From contig NZ_CP124750.1 of assembly GCF_029962605.1 (NCBI RefSeq), positions 3,906,001 to 3,970,000 on the forward strand: 64,000 bases of DNA. The letters run 5' to 3'. The notes beneath the pieces were generated by a model. It did not search any database. It was not told where the DNA came from and saw only the letters and a list, made by a program, of their open reading frames with translations. The DNA is from Serratia sarumanii (GTDB lineage Bacteria; Pseudomonadota; Gammaproteobacteria; Enterobacterales; Enterobacteriaceae). Made by a program: the position numbers and the translations under genes. This document shows, one piece after another, positions 51,083 to 62,884 of the stretch (position 1 is the stretch's first letter; every line of letters starts with the position of its first letter).

Positions 51083-52438
51083 CTAGAGGCGGGAAAAATC
51101 ATTGAAAAGTGCAAGACCCATCAACAACACCAGCACGATCGAACCTATGCGGTAGCTGTAGTCCTGTACTCGCTCGGAAACCGGCCCACCCTTCAGCTTT
51201 TCTATCGCCAGGAAGAGGAGATGCCCACCATCTAACACCGGTAATGGGAACAGGTTGATGATACCCAGGTTGACGCTAATCAACGCCAGGAACATCAGAT
51301 AATACACGAACCCGACTCCGGCTGACGCCCCTGCTCCCTGTGCAATCGAGATCGGGCCACTCAGGTTGTTCAGCTTTACATCACCGGTTATTAATTTGCC
51401 CAGCATGTTGACCGTCAGCCGCATCAGCTGCCAGGTCTTGTCGCCGGCCTGATACAGCGCCGGGAACGGTCCATACTGGCGAATCGTTTTATACTCGTCC
51501 GGCAGCGGCAGCACCTTTGGAATGATGCCTGCAAACCCCACCGATTTGTCTTTTCCCACCGGCTTTGTATCCGGTATCAGCGTCAAAGACAAGGGGGCGC
51601 CGTTTCTTTCAATCTCCAAAGCCAGCGGTTGCCCCGGGCCATCGTGGATACGCTTCACCAGCGTCTGCCAACGACCCAACGGCTGACCATCGACTTTAAC
51701 GATCCTGTCCCCCGCTTGTAAACCCGCCTTTTGCGCCGCCGAGTTAGGCTGCACTTCCGCCAACACGGATTCTATCTGCGGGCCGCGCGGCATAATGCCC
51801 AGCGCGACAACGGGATCCTGCTTGTCCGGTTCAAAGTTCCACTGGCGCAAATCCAGGGTTTTGGTCACCACCTGCGAAGAACCGAACGGCGCGACGCCGA
51901 CTTCGGTTTGCGCATCGCCAATCTTCGCCACCAGCGCCAGACGAACTGATTCCCAATCAGGCGTTTCGATGCCGTCAACCGACTTTAGTTCCATGCCAGA
52001 CGAAATTTCAGCCTTGGCGGCGATGGATTGCGGCGCGATTTCGCCGATCACCGGACGGAAACTCGGCACGCCGATGATGAACACCAGCCAATAGGCAAGG
52101 ATAGCAAACAGGAAGTTGGCGATGGGGCCGGCGCTGATGATGGCCGCGCGCTGCCAGACGGTTTTGTTGTTGAAGGCCTGATGGCGCATTTCCGGCGCCA
52201 CCGACTCCACGCGCTCGTCCAGCATCTTCACGTAGCCGCCGAGCGGAATCAAGGCGATGACGTACTCGGTGCCCTGGCGATCGGTGCGGCGCCACAGCGC
52301 CCGGCCGAAGCCGATGGAGAAGCGTTCAACGCGCACGCCGCAACGGCGGGCAACCCAAAAGTGTCCGAACTCGTGCACGGTGATCAAAATACCGAGCGCA
52401 ATCAGAAACGCCACCAGGTTCCAAAGCACGCTGACCAT
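51083..52438 (-). CDS. rseP: Site-2 intramembrane metalloprotease RseP
   Basis: Cleaves the anti-sigma factor RseA in the membrane after DegS, releasing sigma-E; it also clears signal-peptide remnants. The 451 residues have the zinc motif HEFGH in helix 1 ([18 protein letters not shown]). Two tandem PDZ domains follow in the periplasm (about 125-310; [15 protein letters not shown]). The third ligand motif is [15 protein letters not shown] near the C-terminus. Of two adjacent ATGs, 52438 is better spaced from GTGAGGG than 52441. It starts 27 bases after cdsA. Confidence 0.97.
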   Translation of the reverse strand: MVSVLWNLVAFLIALGILITVHEFGHFWVARRCGVRVERFSIGFGRALWRRTDRQGTEYVIALIPLGGYVKMLDERVESVAPEMRHQAFNNKTVWQRAAIISAGPIANFLFAILAYWLVFIIGVPSFRPVIGEIAPQSIAAKAEISSGMELKSVDGIETPDWESVRLALVAKIGDAQTEVGVAPFGSSQVVTKTLDLRQWNFEPDKQDPVVALGIMPRGPQIESVLAEVQPNSAAQKAGLQAGDRIVKVDGQPLGRWQTLVKRIHDGPGQPLALEIERNGAPLSLTLIPDTKPVGKDKSVGFAGIIPKVLPLPDEYKTIRQYGPFPALYQAGDKTWQLMRLTVNMLGKLITGDVKLNNLSGPISIAQGAGASAGVGFVYYLMFLALISVNLGIINLFPLPVLDGGHLLFLAIEKLKGGPVSERVQDYSYRIGSIVLVLLMGLALFNDFSRL

Positions 52439-52465
52439 CATCCCTCACTTTCCGTCATCGACGGA

Positions 52466-53308
52466 TTAAAACACCAACAGCATCAGGCAGGCAAACACCG
52501 GCACCGCCGCGGTCAGGCTGTCGATACGATCCAGTATGCCACCGTGACCGGGGATCAAGTGACCGCTGTCCTTGATGCCCGCTTCGCGTTTGAACATGCT
52601 TTCGGTCAAATCGCCCAGCACCGAAGCCAGCGCGGCGATCACCGAACAGGCCAACAGCGTGGTCGGCACCACGTTCAGCGGCGCGTAGCGGCCGAACAGC
52701 CAGGAAATGACCGCCGACGTCAGCAGCCCGCCAATCAGCCCTTCCCAGGTTTTACCCGGAGAGACCTTCGGCGCCAGCTTATGCTTGCCGAACAGCTTGC
52801 CGAACATATAGGCGCCGGAATCCGCGCCCCACACCAGCAGCATCACGTACAGCAGCCACCAGGCGCCGGTAAACGGGTTTTGCTCGTAGCCGAACTGGCG
52901 CAGCGCCAGCATGCCCCAGAAGAACGGCACGATGGTCAGTAGGCCGAACAGCAGGCGCAGCGGGCGCGAGTTGCGCCAGATGGCGGCCGAGCCGGGGTAG
53001 AACAGCACCAGCAGCAGCGCCGCCAGCCACCAGGCCAGCGACAGCCACAGCGAGCCGCTCACCTGCGGCACGGATTGATGGTACGCGGGAACGCTGAGCA
53101 TCATCAGCGCCAGCAGAAAACCGCACAGTATCGCCAGCCAGATGCGCTGCGAACGGGAGGTAAAACCGGCCAGTTGGCCCCACTCCCAGGCTGCTAACAT
53201 GCACACGACGAGCGTTACCAGAGCAAAGGCCAGCGGCGGCAACAGGAACAGCGCCGCGATAACGATCGGGATTAAAATCAGAGCAGTTATGAGGCGATAC
53301 TTCAGCAA
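52466..53308 (-). CDS. cdsA: CDP-diacylglycerol synthase
   Basis: Makes CDP-diacylglycerol from phosphatidate and CTP, feeding PssA and PgsA. The 280 residues have about eight transmembrane helices and the CTP-transferase signature, seen as SVLGDLTESMFKREAGIKDS followed by LIPGHGGILDRIDSL. The start is TTG 53308, five bases after GGAG and matching the family N-terminus MLKYRLI. It follows uppS by nine bases and is probably translationally coupled to it. Confidence 0.96.
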   Translation of the reverse strand: MLKYRLITALILIPIVIAALFLLPPLAFALVTLVVCMLAAWEWGQLAGFTSRSQRIWLAILCGFLLALMMLSVPAYHQSVPQVSGSLWLSLAWWLAALLLVLFYPGSAAIWRNSRPLRLLFGLLTIVPFFWGMLALRQFGYEQNPFTGAWWLLYVMLLVWGADSGAYMFGKLFGKHKLAPKVSPGKTWEGLIGGLLTSAVISWLFGRYAPLNVVPTTLLACSVIAALASVLGDLTESMFKREAGIKDSGHLIPGHGGILDRIDSLTAAVPVFACLMLLVF

Positions 53309-53317
53309 AAGTTCTCC

Positions 53318-54076
53318 CTAGGACGCATCGGCGCCGATAGGTGTTGTTCCCCCGAAGCGGCGCTCACGTTGTGCAAATGCATTCAGCGCACCTTCAAAGA
53401 CAAGTTCATCGAAATCAGGCCAGAGCACATCAGTAAAGTAAAGTTCAGCATAGGCGATTTGCCACAGCAGGAAGTTACTGATGCGATGCTCGCCACCGGT
53501 GCGGATAACCAGATCCACCGGCGCCAGGTCGCTCATGCAAACCCGCTCGTTCAATAATTCCTCGCTGATCTGATCCGGGTGCAACTCCCCCACCCGTACC
53601 CGTTCGGCCAGTTCCCTTACTCCCTGAATGATATCCCAACGGCCACCGTAGTTGGCAGCGATATTGAGCGTCAGGCCATCGTTATTTTCCGTCAGTGCTT
53701 CAGAGCGGCGGATCCGCTCCTGCAAACGCGAGCTGAAGCGGCTGATATCGCCGATCACCCGCAGCCTGACGTTATGTTTATGCAGGCTTTTTACTTCACT
53801 ATCCAGAGCACGGACAAAAAGCTCCATCAGGGCGGAGACTTCCTGCACCGGACGGTTCCAGTTTTCGCTGCTGAAGGCATAAAGCGTGAGCGCATCTAAA
53901 TGGTGGCTGGCGGCAAAACTGACCGCGCGGCGAACCGATTTCACCCCTGCTTTATGACCGAAGACACGTAACTTGCCCTGACGTTTGGCCCAGCGTCCGT
54001 TACCGTCCATGATGATGGCGACATGACGCGGCCCCGGGGAAGATGGATTAGCCTCTTGTTGGTTTGCGGACGACAT
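53318..54076 (-). CDS. uppS: Undecaprenyl diphosphate synthase
   Basis: Cis-prenyltransferase (IspU) producing the C55 carrier for peptidoglycan and O-antigen. The 252 residues carry the catalytic start [16 protein letters not shown] (Asp24), the FPP-binding segment [23 protein letters not shown], and the C-terminal [19 protein letters not shown]. It is the first gene of the uppS-cdsA-rseP-bamA part of the cluster. A terminator lies upstream, so a promoter is expected in 54077-54140. Confidence 0.98.
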   Translation of the reverse strand: MSSANQQEANPSSPGPRHVAIIMDGNGRWAKRQGKLRVFGHKAGVKSVRRAVSFAASHHLDALTLYAFSSENWNRPVQEVSALMELFVRALDSEVKSLHKHNVRLRVIGDISRFSSRLQERIRRSEALTENNDGLTLNIAANYGGRWDIIQGVRELAERVRVGELHPDQISEELLNERVCMSDLAPVDLVIRTGGEHRISNFLLWQIAYAELYFTDVLWPDFDELVFEGALNAFAQRERRFGGTTPIGADAS

Positions 54077-54140
54077 AACTCGTACTTATTTCCTCAATAG
54101 AAATATAACTGCCTTTCCGGAACATCAGGCCCTTACGCGC

Positions 54141-54169
54141 AAAAAAAGCCGTGTGCCCGACACGGCTTT
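54141..54169 (-). terminator. Intrinsic terminator between dxr and uppS
   Basis: AAAGCCGTGT pairs with ACACGGCTTT around five bases; on the minus strand seven T follow. It is about 185 bases beyond the dxr stop, with two further perfect hairpins near 54187-54228 in between. Confidence 0.85.
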
Positions 54170-54353
54170 CAGCCAGCCCTCGCGATGCCCGGCGCAGCCG
54201 GGCCGCCATTGGCGCACAAGGCGCCAATCAGGCCATAATTCAACGGTATAACCGCTGACAGGTGGCGCAGACTATACCACCTCAGCGGGGCATGAACAAA
54301 CGGCCCCGCTGCGGCACGCGTGAATTACGAGCAAAATCGGATAATCGCCGTCC

Positions 54354-55550
54354 TCAACCGCGCAACGTGCGAACGCGCTCCTCGGCGGCGGCGCGCGCCT
54401 GGCGGTCAATGTCTAAGACCGCTTCGATGCTGGTCGGTTCCTGCAGCGCAAGGCGCTCCACCACCTGGCGGTTGACCGCCGCAATGTCGGTAAAGCGAAT
54501 CTGCTGCTGCAAAAATGCCGCCACGGCGATTTCGTTGGCCGCGTTCAGCGCAGTGGTCGCCGCCTGGCCGGCATCGAACGCTTCAATCGCCAGATACAGG
54601 CAAGGATAACGCTCGCGCTCCGGTTCGGCGAAGGTCAACGAACCGATGCGACAGAAGTCCAGCGCCTCCACGCCGGAGTTCACGCGCTGCGGATACGCCA
54701 TCGCGTGGGCGATCGGCGTGCGCATATCCGGCGTACCCAGCTGCGCCAGCACGCTGCCGTCGGCATAGCGCACCATCGAGTGAATCACCGACTGCGGATG
54801 CAGGATCACTTCCATTTGCTCGGCCGAGGCGTTAAACAGCCAGCGGGCCTCAATGTATTCCAGACCTTTGTTCATCATGGTGGCGGAATCCACCGAGATC
54901 TTGCGCCCCATCGACCAGTTCGGGTGGGCGCAGGCTTGATCCGGGGTCATCGCGGCGAACTGCTCCAGCGGCGTGGTGCGGAACGGGCCGCCGGAGCCGG
55001 TAAGCACGATGCGCGAAACACCATGACTGTCCAGGGAAGAGTATCCCAACTGACGCTGAATGCTCTCAGGCAAACTCTGAAAAATCGCGTTGTGCTCGCT
55101 GTCGAGCGGCAGCAACTGCGCCTGGCTTTGCCGTACCGCATCCATAAACAGACGGCCGCAGGTGACCAGCGACTCTTTGTTGGCCAGCAGCACCTGCTTG
55201 CCTGCGCGGATCGCCGCCAGCGTCGGCAACAGCCCCGCGGCGCCGACGATGGCCGCCGTCACTTGATCGACGTCGTCCAACGCCGCCAGTTCGCAGGCCG
55301 CTTGCTCCCCGGCCAATACCTCGGTAGCGACGCCGTTTTCCGCCAGAATGGCGCGCAGTTCGCGCGCGGCGCTTTCATCCGCCATCGCGGCGAAGGCGGG
55401 CCGAAATTCCATGCATTGCTGCGCCATGACCGCGACGTTGCGGCCGGCCACCAGCGCTTTGATCGCAAAAAGGTCGGGATTTGCCCTGACCACGGCCAGG
55501 GTGCTGGTCCCTACCGAGCCGGTCGAGCCAAGAATGGTCAGTTGCTTCAT
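54354..55550 (-). CDS. dxr: 1-deoxy-D-xylulose-5-phosphate reductoisomerase
   Basis: Second step of the MEP isoprenoid pathway, target of fosmidomycin. The 398 residues match E. coli Dxr. They have the NADPH fold [19 protein letters not shown], the metal and substrate site [19 protein letters not shown], and [20 protein letters not shown]. The start at 55550 follows GAGTGAAC; 39 upstream in-frame codons belong to the leader. It stands alone between frr (with terminator) and its own terminator. Confidence 0.98.
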   Translation of the reverse strand: MKQLTILGSTGSVGTSTLAVVRANPDLFAIKALVAGRNVAVMAQQCMEFRPAFAAMADESAARELRAILAENGVATEVLAGEQAACELAALDDVDQVTAAIVGAAGLLPTLAAIRAGKQVLLANKESLVTCGRLFMDAVRQSQAQLLPLDSEHNAIFQSLPESIQRQLGYSSLDSHGVSRIVLTGSGGPFRTTPLEQFAAMTPDQACAHPNWSMGRKISVDSATMMNKGLEYIEARWLFNASAEQMEVILHPQSVIHSMVRYADGSVLAQLGTPDMRTPIAHAMAYPQRVNSGVEALDFCRIGSLTFAEPERERYPCLYLAIEAFDAGQAATTALNAANEIAVAAFLQQQIRFTDIAAVNRQVVERLALQEPTSIEAVLDIDRQARAAAEERVRTLRG

Positions 55551-55658
55551 GAGTTCACTCTGAATAACTGTCTGATGAGATCGGAGGTGTTCCAGTGTGG
55601 AACCTTGGACACCGCTTGTCCATGATCTTTCAGTACGATGAAACGGGATCTGCGCCAC

Positions 55659-55689
55659 AAAAAACAAAGCGCCGCCCAGGCGACGCTTT
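55659..55689 (-). terminator. Intrinsic terminator after frr
   Basis: On the minus strand AAAGCGTCG pairs with CGGCGCTTT (one G-T wobble), followed by GTTTTTTG. Confidence 0.85.
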
Positions 55690-55707
55690 TTTTCTGCGCG
55701 ATGCTGA

Positions 55708-56265
55708 TTAGAAATCCATCAGCTCTTTTTCTTTCTCCGCCAGCGCGGCGTCGACCAGCTTGATGTAAGCGTCGGTCATTTTCTGAATCTCGTCTTGTGA
55801 ACGACGTTCTTCGTCTTCGCTGATCTCTTTGTCTTTCAGCAGCGCCTTGACCTTGTCGTTGGCGTCGCGACGCACGTTACGCACCGCTACGCGGCCCTGC
55901 TCGGCCTCGCCGCGCACGATCTTGATCAGATCCTTACGGCGTTCTTCGGTCAGCGGAGGCAGCGGAACGCGAATGTCAGAACCGGCGGAAGACGGGTTGA
56001 GGCCCAGATCGGAGCTCATGATCGCTTTCTCAACGGCCTGGCTCAGGCTGCGGTCGAACACGTTGATTTTCAGCGTGCGGGAGTCTTCCACGGTCACGTT
56101 GGCCAGCTGGCGCAGCGGCGTAGCGGCGCCGTAGTATTCCACCATGATGCCGTCCAGAATGCTTGGAGAAGCGCGGCCGGTGCGGATCTTGCTGATTTGG
56201 TTTTTGAATGCTTCTACGCTTTTTTCCATGCGTGAATCAGCATCTTTTCTGATTTCATTAGTCAC
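55708..56265 (-). CDS. frr: Ribosome recycling factor
   Basis: Splits post-termination ribosomes together with EF-G. The 185 residues match E. coli RRF. They have the helix-bundle start [20 protein letters not shown], the hinge and small domain ([18 protein letters not shown]), and the conserved [18 protein letters not shown] and [18 protein letters not shown]. The start is GTG 56265, as in E. coli. It is preceded by pyrH 119 bases upstream. Confidence 0.98.
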   Translation of the reverse strand: MTNEIRKDADSRMEKSVEAFKNQISKIRTGRASPSILDGIMVEYYGAATPLRQLANVTVEDSRTLKINVFDRSLSQAVEKAIMSSDLGLNPSSAGSDIRVPLPPLTEERRKDLIKIVRGEAEQGRVAVRNVRRDANDKVKALLKDKEISEDEERRSQDEIQKMTDAYIKLVDAALAEKEKELMDF

Positions 56266-56384
56266 GTTGCAAACCCTTGGAAGCTGGTTACTTGGCAGGC
56301 GATACTCAAGTATAGCCCGTAATCGTACTCGGAGAGCGCGCGGCGCATGGCGTCACGCGCACCGAAAAAGGGGTGTGAACAGCC

Positions 56385-57110
56385 TTATTTGCTGATCAGC
56401 GTACCTTCGTTCTCACCCATCACCACGCGGCGCAGCGCGCCAGGCTTGTTCATGTTGAACACGCGGATCGGCAGACCGTGATCGCGGGCCAGCGTAAACG
56501 CAGCCAGATCCATCACTTTCAGCTCGCGCTCCAGCACGTCCTGATAGGTTAATTGTTCATACAGCGTCGCATCCGGGTTTTTCACCGGATCGGCGGAGTA
56601 TACGCCATCCACTTTGGTGGCTTTCAGCACCACGTCCGCTTCGATCTCGATGCCGCGCAGGCAAGCGGCGGAATCGGTGGTGAAGAACGGGTTGCCGGTA
56701 CCGGCGGAGAAGATCACCACGCGGTTGTTGCGCAGCAGGCTGATCGCCTCTGCCCAGCTGTAATTGTCACACACGCCGTTCAGCGGGATCGCCGACATCA
56801 GGCGGGCGTTCACATAGGCACGGTGCAGTGCATCACGCATAGCCAGGCCGTTCATCACGGTAGCCAGCATTCCCATGTGGTCGCCCACTACGCGGTTCAT
56901 GCCGGCTTGCGCCAGGCCCGCGCCGCGGAACAGGTTCCCGCCGCCAATAACTACACCGACCTGAATTCCCAGTTCGACCAGCTCTTTCACTTCCTGAGCC
57001 ATGCGATCCAAAACGCTGGCGTCGATACCAAAACCTTCTGCACCTTGCAGGGCTTCGCCACTCAGTTTAAGCAGAATACGCTGATATACGGGTTTTGCAT
57101 TGGTTGCCAT
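56385..57110 (-). CDS. pyrH: UMP kinase
   Basis: Hexameric amino-acid-kinase-fold enzyme that phosphorylates UMP, activated by GTP and inhibited by UTP. The 241 residues show [44 protein letters not shown] and the C-terminal [15 protein letters not shown]. It lies between tsf and frr as in E. coli. A hairpin after tsf suggests that it is at least partly separately transcribed. Confidence 0.98.
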   Translation of the reverse strand: MATNAKPVYQRILLKLSGEALQGAEGFGIDASVLDRMAQEVKELVELGIQVGVVIGGGNLFRGAGLAQAGMNRVVGDHMGMLATVMNGLAMRDALHRAYVNARLMSAIPLNGVCDNYSWAEAISLLRNNRVVIFSAGTGNPFFTTDSAACLRGIEIEADVVLKATKVDGVYSADPVKNPDATLYEQLTYQDVLERELKVMDLAAFTLARDHGLPIRVFNMNKPGALRRVVMGENEGTLISK

Positions 57111-57223
57111 GGTGTTCTGTCCTAAGAAGCAGTATTAGTATTGGGGATTTCAGCCGATGAAACGCGCCTGAGGTGAGCATCACGCTGCAGGGCCTGCCAC
57201 CGGTGTAATTCTGGCTGGATAGT

Positions 57224-57249
57224 ATGGAACCGCCAGACGGCGGTTCCAT
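57224..57249 (-). terminator. Strong hairpin directly after tsf
   Basis: ATGGAACCGCC (57224-57234) pairs perfectly with GGCGGTTCCAT (57239-57249), 11 pairs with a four-base loop. No T-run follows on the minus strand, so it may be a 3'-end stabiliser or Rho-type end rather than an intrinsic terminator. Confidence 0.6.
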
Positions 57250-57258
57250 CGACAGTCA

Positions 57259-58110
57259 TTAAGACTGTTTGCTCATCGCGGCAACTTCAGCAGCGAAGTC
57301 GGTTTCGACTTTCTCGATGCCTTCGCCCACTTCGAAGCGAATGAAGTTGGTCACGTCAGCGTTGTGCTCTTTCAGCACCTGAGCAACGGATTTGCTCGGA
57401 TCCATAACGAAAGGCTGACCGGTCAGAGAAACTTCGCCGGTGAATTTCTTCATGCGGCCTTCAACCATTTTCTCTGCGATTTCTTTCGGCTTGCCGGACT
57501 GCATGGCGATGTCCAGCTGAACCTGGTACTCTTTTTCTACCACTTCAGCAGACACGTCTTCCGGCTTCACGAACTCTGGCTTGCTTGCCGCAATGTGCAT
57601 TGCGATTTGCTTAACCAGCTCTTCGTCAGCGCCTTTAGCCGCAACCAGAACGCCGATACGCGCGCCGTGCAGGTAGCTGCCCAGCACTTCGCCTTCCAGG
57701 GAAGCAACGCGACGAATGTTGATGTTTTCGCCGATTTTTGCCACCAGCGCTACGCGCTCTTCTTCGAACTGTGCTTTCAGCACGTCAACGTCAGTGATTT
57801 TGCCGGCCATGGCCGCATCCAGCACTTTGTCGGCGAACGCCTGGAAACCGGCGTCTTTCGCTACGAAGTCAGTCTGGCAGTTAACTTCCAGAATGATGCC
57901 GTAGTTGCCTTCGATCTTGGTTTTGATCACGCCGTCAGCAGCTACGTTGCCTGCTTTTTTAGCGGCTTTGATCGCACCGGACTTACGCATGTTTTCGATT
58001 GCCAGTTCGATGTCGCCGTTGGATTCAACCAGCGCCTTCTTGCAATCCATCATGCCAGCGCCGGTACGCTCGCGCAGTTCTTTTACCAGGGCAGCGGTAA
58101 TATCAGCCAT
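57259..58110 (-). CDS. tsf: Elongation factor Ts
   Basis: Nucleotide-exchange factor of EF-Tu. The 283 residues contain the N-terminal UBA-like domain ([20 protein letters not shown]), the TDFV motif in [14 protein letters not shown] that contacts EF-Tu, the core repeats, and a C-terminal module ([20 protein letters not shown]). It is second in the rpsB-tsf operon, with an attenuator-like hairpin between the two genes that would tune the ratio of S2 to EF-Ts. Confidence 0.98.
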   Translation of the reverse strand: MADITAALVKELRERTGAGMMDCKKALVESNGDIELAIENMRKSGAIKAAKKAGNVAADGVIKTKIEGNYGIILEVNCQTDFVAKDAGFQAFADKVLDAAMAGKITDVDVLKAQFEEERVALVAKIGENINIRRVASLEGEVLGSYLHGARIGVLVAAKGADEELVKQIAMHIAASKPEFVKPEDVSAEVVEKEYQVQLDIAMQSGKPKEIAEKMVEGRMKKFTGEVSLTGQPFVMDPSKSVAQVLKEHNADVTNFIRFEVGEGIEKVETDFAAEVAAMSKQS

Positions 58111-58160
58111 TTATTTTTCCTCGGTTATCTCGCGTGGAGACAGTTCTCATTCAGATAAGC

Positions 58161-58183
58161 AAAGGGGGCCTTAACAGGCCCCC
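58161..58183 (-). terminator. Attenuator-like hairpin between rpsB and tsf
   Basis: GGGGGCC pairs with GGCCCCC around six bases and is followed by TTTG on the minus strand. The short T-run suggests partial termination, as is usual in this operon. Confidence 0.6.
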
Positions 58184-58239
58184 CTAACCAACATATGTCA
58201 ATACCTGGTTAATAAGGGCTCAGTGACGAGCTTGCCTTA

Positions 58240-58992
<753 letters not shown>

Positions 58993-59164
58993 TTATGCCT
59001 CCACGTATCCCATAACGCCGACCCTGGCGGCGACAAGTCACCTCAGGGCACCCCGGCGGATGTGCCGATACGTGTGTGTTATTTACACAAAATGAGTGCA
59101 GTTAAAGTATTTTCGGCCAATTCCTGCCAGGTCACAAGAACCAAGTCGCGGATCGCCGGCGCGC

Positions 59165-59194
59165 TTTATACCATAAACCCGCCGCCGACACCAA
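59165..59194 (-). promoter_or_regulatory. Candidate rpsB promoter
   Basis: On the minus strand TTGGTG (59194-59189), an 18-base spacer and TATAAA (59170-59165), followed by GCGCGCC, a GC-rich discriminator like those of stringently controlled genes. Confidence 0.65.
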
Positions 59195-59231
59195 CTTTTG
59201 TTGCTTTGCGCCGGGCATCGGGAAATGAAAT

Positions 59232-59260
59232 TTGGCAGCCCCCGGCCGGGCTGATACCAT
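59232..59260 (+). promoter_or_regulatory. Candidate map promoter
   Basis: TTGGCA (59232-59237), 17 bases, TACCAT (59255-59260). The leader would be about 43 bases. Confidence 0.5.
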
Positions 59261-59310
59261 AAGTCACTGCTTCTTATTGTCGACGATAACGACACCTGCG
59301 GACGAATTTC

Positions 59311-60105
59311 ATGGCAATCTCAATTAAAACACCTGATGACATCCAAAAAATGCGCGTGGCCGGCCGCCTGGCCGCCGAAGTGCTGGAAATCATCGAGCCG
59401 CACGTCAAACCTGGCGTGACCACCGGCGAGCTGGACCGTATCTGTCACGAGTACATCACCAACGAGCAGCAGGCCATCTCCGCCTGCCTCGGCTACCACG
59501 GCTTCCCGAAATCCGTGTGCATCTCGGTGAACGAAGTGGTGTGCCACGGCATCCCGAGCGACGACAAAACGCTGAAAGACGGCGACATCGTCAATATCGA
59601 CGTGACCGTGATTAAAGACGGCTTCCACGGCGACACCTCAAAGATGTTCATCGTCGGCAAACCGACCATTCTGGGCGAGCGCCTGTGCCGCGTCACTCAG
59701 GAAAGCCTGTATCTGGCGCTGAAGATGGTCAAGCCGGGCATCCGCCTGCGCACCCTGGGCAAGGCTATCCAGCAATTCGTCGAGGCCGAGAAATTCTCCG
59801 TGGTGCGCGAGTACTGCGGCCACGGCATCGGCGAAGTGTTCCACGAAGAGCCGCAGGTGCTGCACTATGATGCCGACGACGGCGGCGTGGTGCTGCAGGC
59901 GGGCATGGCCTTCACCATCGAACCGATGGTCAACGCCGGCGACTACCGCATCCGCACCATGAAAGACGGCTGGACGGTAAAAACCAAAGATCGCAGCTTG
60001 TCGGCGCAGTATGAGCATACTATTGTGGTCACTGATAACGGCTGCGAGATAATGACGTTGCGCAAGGATGACACCATCCCCAACATCATTACGCACGAGA
60101 TGTAA
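59311..60105 (+). CDS. map: Methionine aminopeptidase type I
   Basis: Removes the initiator methionine from nascent proteins. The 264 residues match E. coli MetAP. The pita-bread metal ligands fall in [20 protein letters not shown] (two Asp), [13 protein letters not shown] (His), [10 protein letters not shown] (Glu) and QYEHTIVVT (Glu). The conserved His is in [11 protein letters not shown]. It is divergent from rpsB and ends with an intrinsic terminator. Confidence 0.98.
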   Translation: MAISIKTPDDIQKMRVAGRLAAEVLEIIEPHVKPGVTTGELDRICHEYITNEQQAISACLGYHGFPKSVCISVNEVVCHGIPSDDKTLKDGDIVNIDVTVIKDGFHGDTSKMFIVGKPTILGERLCRVTQESLYLALKMVKPGIRLRTLGKAIQQFVEAEKFSVVREYCGHGIGEVFHEEPQVLHYDADDGGVVLQAGMAFTIEPMVNAGDYRIRTMKDGWTVKTKDRSLSAQYEHTIVVTDNGCEIMTLRKDDTIPNIITHEM

Positions 60106-60139
60106 GCACCGCGGCGCACGCCGCGTGCAGAATATCACC

Positions 60140-60164
60140 AGGCCGGCTTTTGCCGGCCTTTTTT
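60140..60164 (+). terminator. Intrinsic terminator between map and glnD
   Basis: AGGCCGGC (60140-60147) pairs with GCCGGCCT (60152-60159), followed by TTTTT. It ends only 14 bases before the glnD start codon. Confidence 0.85.
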
Positions 60165-60178
60165 ATGGGCTGCGCACT

Positions 60179-62842
60179 ATGTCTGACAATCTCCTTCAAC
60201 AGGCGGCCCCGGCCGTGCCGATGCCGCCCGCCTCCCCCAGCACCTACGGCGACGAAGAGCTCACCTGCCCGATGCTGAAACAGCGGCTGGAGCAGTTCCA
60301 GCTGTGGCTGGCGGCGGCTTTCGACGCCGGCTCCAGCGCCGAAAGCCTGGTGGCGGCGCGCAGCGACTTTATCGATCGCCTGCTGCGCCGGCTGTGGACG
60401 TTCTACGGCTTCGAAGATATCCCGGAAACCGCGCTGGTGGCGGTCGGCGGCTACGGCCGCGGCGAACTGCACCCGCTGTCGGACATCGACGTGCTGGTGC
60501 TCAGCCAGCGCCGGCTGACGGAACAGCAGTCGCAGCGGGTCGGCGAATTCATCACCCTGCTGTGGGATCTCAAGCTGGAAGTGGGCCACAGCGTGCGCAC
60601 TCTGGAAGAGTGCCTGCTGGAAGGGTTGGCGGATCTGACCGTAGCCACCAACCTGATCGAATCGCGCATGATCTGCGGCGACGTCGCGCTGTTTCTGCAG
60701 ATGCAAAAACATATCTTCAGCGACGGCTTCTGGCCTTCACCGCAGTTTTTCCACGCCAAGATCAACGAGCAGCAGGAGCGCCACCAGCGCTACCACGGCA
60801 CCAGCTATAACCTGGAGCCGGATATCAAAAGCAGCCCCGGCGGCCTGCGTGACATCCACACGCTGCTGTGGGTGGCGCGCCGCCACTTCGGCGCCACCTC
60901 GCTGGACGAAATGGTCGGCTTCGGTTTCCTCACCCAGGCCGAGCGCAACGAGCTGAACGAGTGCCAGAGCTTCCTGTGGCGCATCCGCTTCGCGCTGCAC
61001 CTGGTGCTGCCGCGTTACGACAACCGCCTGCTGTTCGATCGCCAGCTCAGCGTCGCGCAGCTGCTGCGCTATGAAGGCGAAGGCAACGAGCCGGTCGAAC
61101 GCATGATGAAAGACTTCTACCGCATGACGCGGCGCGTCAGCGAGCTGAACCACATGCTGCTGCAGCTGTTCGACGAGGCCATCCTGGCGCTGGACGCTAC
61201 CGAGAAGCCGCGCCCGCTGAACGACGATTTCCAGCTGCGTGGCGATCTGATCGATCTGCGCGACGAAACGCTGTTTATCCGCGAGCCGCAAGCCATCATG
61301 CGCATGTTCTACCTGATGGTGCGCAACCGCGAGATCAAGGGCATTTACTCCACCACGGTGCGCCAGCTGCGCCACGCGCGCCGCCATCTGAAACAGCCGC
61401 TGTGCACCATTCCGGAAGCGCGCGATCTGTTTATGGCCATCCTGCGCCACCCCGGCGCGGTGTCGCGCGCGCTGGTGCCGATGCACCGTCACAGCGTGCT
61501 GTGGGCCTATATGCCGCAGTGGGGCAAGATCGTCGGGCAGATGCAGTTCGACCTGTTCCACGCCTATACCGTGGATGAACACACCATCCGCGTGCTGCAG
61601 AAGCTGGAGAGTTTCGCCGACGACCAGACTCGGCCGCGCCATCCGCTGTGCGTGGAGCTATATCCGCGCCTGCCGCACCCGGAACTGCTGCTGCTGGCGG
61701 CGTTGTTCCACGATATCGCCAAAGGGCGCGGCGGCGACCACTCGATCCTCGGCGCGGAAGACGTGGTGGAGTTCGCCGAACTTCACGGCCTCAACTCGCG
61801 TGAAACCCAGCTGGTGGCCTGGCTGGTGCGCTGCCACCTGCTGATGTCGGTCACCGCGCAGCGCCGCGATATCCAGGATCCGACGGTGATCCAGCAGTTC
61901 AGCAGCGAAGTGCAGAGCGAAACCCGCCTGCGCTATCTGGTATGCCTGACGGTGGCCGACATCTGCGCCACCAACGAAACCCTGTGGAACAGCTGGAAAC
62001 AGAGCCTGCTGCGCGAGCTGTATTTCGCCACCGAGAAGCAGCTGCGCCGCGGCATGCAAAACAGCCCGGATCTGCGCGAACGCGTGCGCCATCACCGCCT
62101 GCAGGCGCTGGCGCTGCTACGCATGGACAACATCGACGAAGAGGCGCTGCACCGCATCTGGAGCCGCTGCCGCGCCGACTATTTCCTGCGCCACTCGCCG
62201 AATCAGCTGGCCTGGCACGCCCGCCACCTGCTGGCCCACGATTCCACCCAGCCGCTGGTGCTGGTCAGCCGCCAGGCGACGCGCGGCGGCACCGAGATCT
62301 TCATCTGGAGCCCGGACCGCCCTTATCTGTTCGCCGCCGTCGCAGGCGAGATGGATCGCCGCAATCTGAGCGTGCACGACGCCCAGATCTTCACCAACCG
62401 CGACGGCATGGCGATGGACACCTTTATCGTGCTGGAGCCGGACGGCAGCCCGCTGGCGCAGGATCGCCACGCGGCGATCCGCCAGGCGCTGCTGCAGGCC
62501 ATCACCCAGCGGGAGTATCAGCCGCCGCGCGTGCGCCGGCCCTCTTCCAAGCTGCGTCACTTCAGCGTGCCGACCGAGGTCACTTTCCTGCCGACCCATA
62601 CCGATCGCCGCAGCTACCTGGAGCTGACCGCACTCGACCAGCCCGGCCTGCTGGCGCGGGTGGGCGAAGTGTTCGCTGACCTGGGGCTGTCGCTGCACGG
62701 CGCGCGCATTTCCACCATCGGCGAGCGGGTCGAGGACTTGTTTATCCTGGCCGACGGCGAGCGGCGCGCGCTCGACCAGGAAACGCGCAGAAAGTTGGAG
62801 CAACGGTTGACAGAGGCCCTCACCCCAAACGATAAAATGTGA
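60179..62842 (+). CDS. glnD: GlnD, PII uridylyltransferase/uridylyl-removing enzyme
   Basis: Primary nitrogen sensor that uridylylates GlnB and GlnK when glutamine is low and reverses this when it is high. The 887 residues (E. coli 890) have, in order, a nucleotidyltransferase domain with [19 protein letters not shown] (about residues 90-110), a helical linker, an HD hydrolase domain with [20 protein letters not shown] (about 505-525), and two C-terminal ACT domains that sense glutamine. ATG 60179 matches the family start; the open frame extends 37 codons upstream through the terminator. I see no good ribosome site (GGGCTGCGCACT precedes the ATG), which suggests low expression. Confidence 0.96.
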   Translation: MSDNLLQQAAPAVPMPPASPSTYGDEELTCPMLKQRLEQFQLWLAAAFDAGSSAESLVAARSDFIDRLLRRLWTFYGFEDIPETALVAVGGYGRGELHPLSDIDVLVLSQRRLTEQQSQRVGEFITLLWDLKLEVGHSVRTLEECLLEGLADLTVATNLIESRMICGDVALFLQMQKHIFSDGFWPSPQFFHAKINEQQERHQRYHGTSYNLEPDIKSSPGGLRDIHTLLWVARRHFGATSLDEMVGFGFLTQAERNELNECQSFLWRIRFALHLVLPRYDNRLLFDRQLSVAQLLRYEGEGNEPVERMMKDFYRMTRRVSELNHMLLQLFDEAILALDATEKPRPLNDDFQLRGDLIDLRDETLFIREPQAIMRMFYLMVRNREIKGIYSTTVRQLRHARRHLKQPLCTIPEARDLFMAILRHPGAVSRALVPMHRHSVLWAYMPQWGKIVGQMQFDLFHAYTVDEHTIRVLQKLESFADDQTRPRHPLCVELYPRLPHPELLLLAALFHDIAKGRGGDHSILGAEDVVEFAELHGLNSRETQLVAWLVRCHLLMSVTAQRRDIQDPTVIQQFSSEVQSETRLRYLVCLTVADICATNETLWNSWKQSLLRELYFATEKQLRRGMQNSPDLRERVRHHRLQALALLRMDNIDEEALHRIWSRCRADYFLRHSPNQLAWHARHLLAHDSTQPLVLVSRQATRGGTEIFIWSPDRPYLFAAVAGEMDRRNLSVHDAQIFTNRDGMAMDTFIVLEPDGSPLAQDRHAAIRQALLQAITQREYQPPRVRRPSSKLRHFSVPTEVTFLPTHTDRRSYLELTALDQPGLLARVGEVFADLGLSLHGARISTIGERVEDLFILADGERRALDQETRRKLEQRLTEALTPNDKM

Positions 62843-62884
62843 TACAAGTAACTTTTTACCGACAACATCAGGAAAGAGAACAGC

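Noticed and set aside
51834..51840. Sigma-E -35-like GGAACTT on the minus strand inside rseP, as a bamA promoter
   Set aside because: No acceptable -10 element at 15-17 bases spacing, and the bases encode conserved protein sequence.
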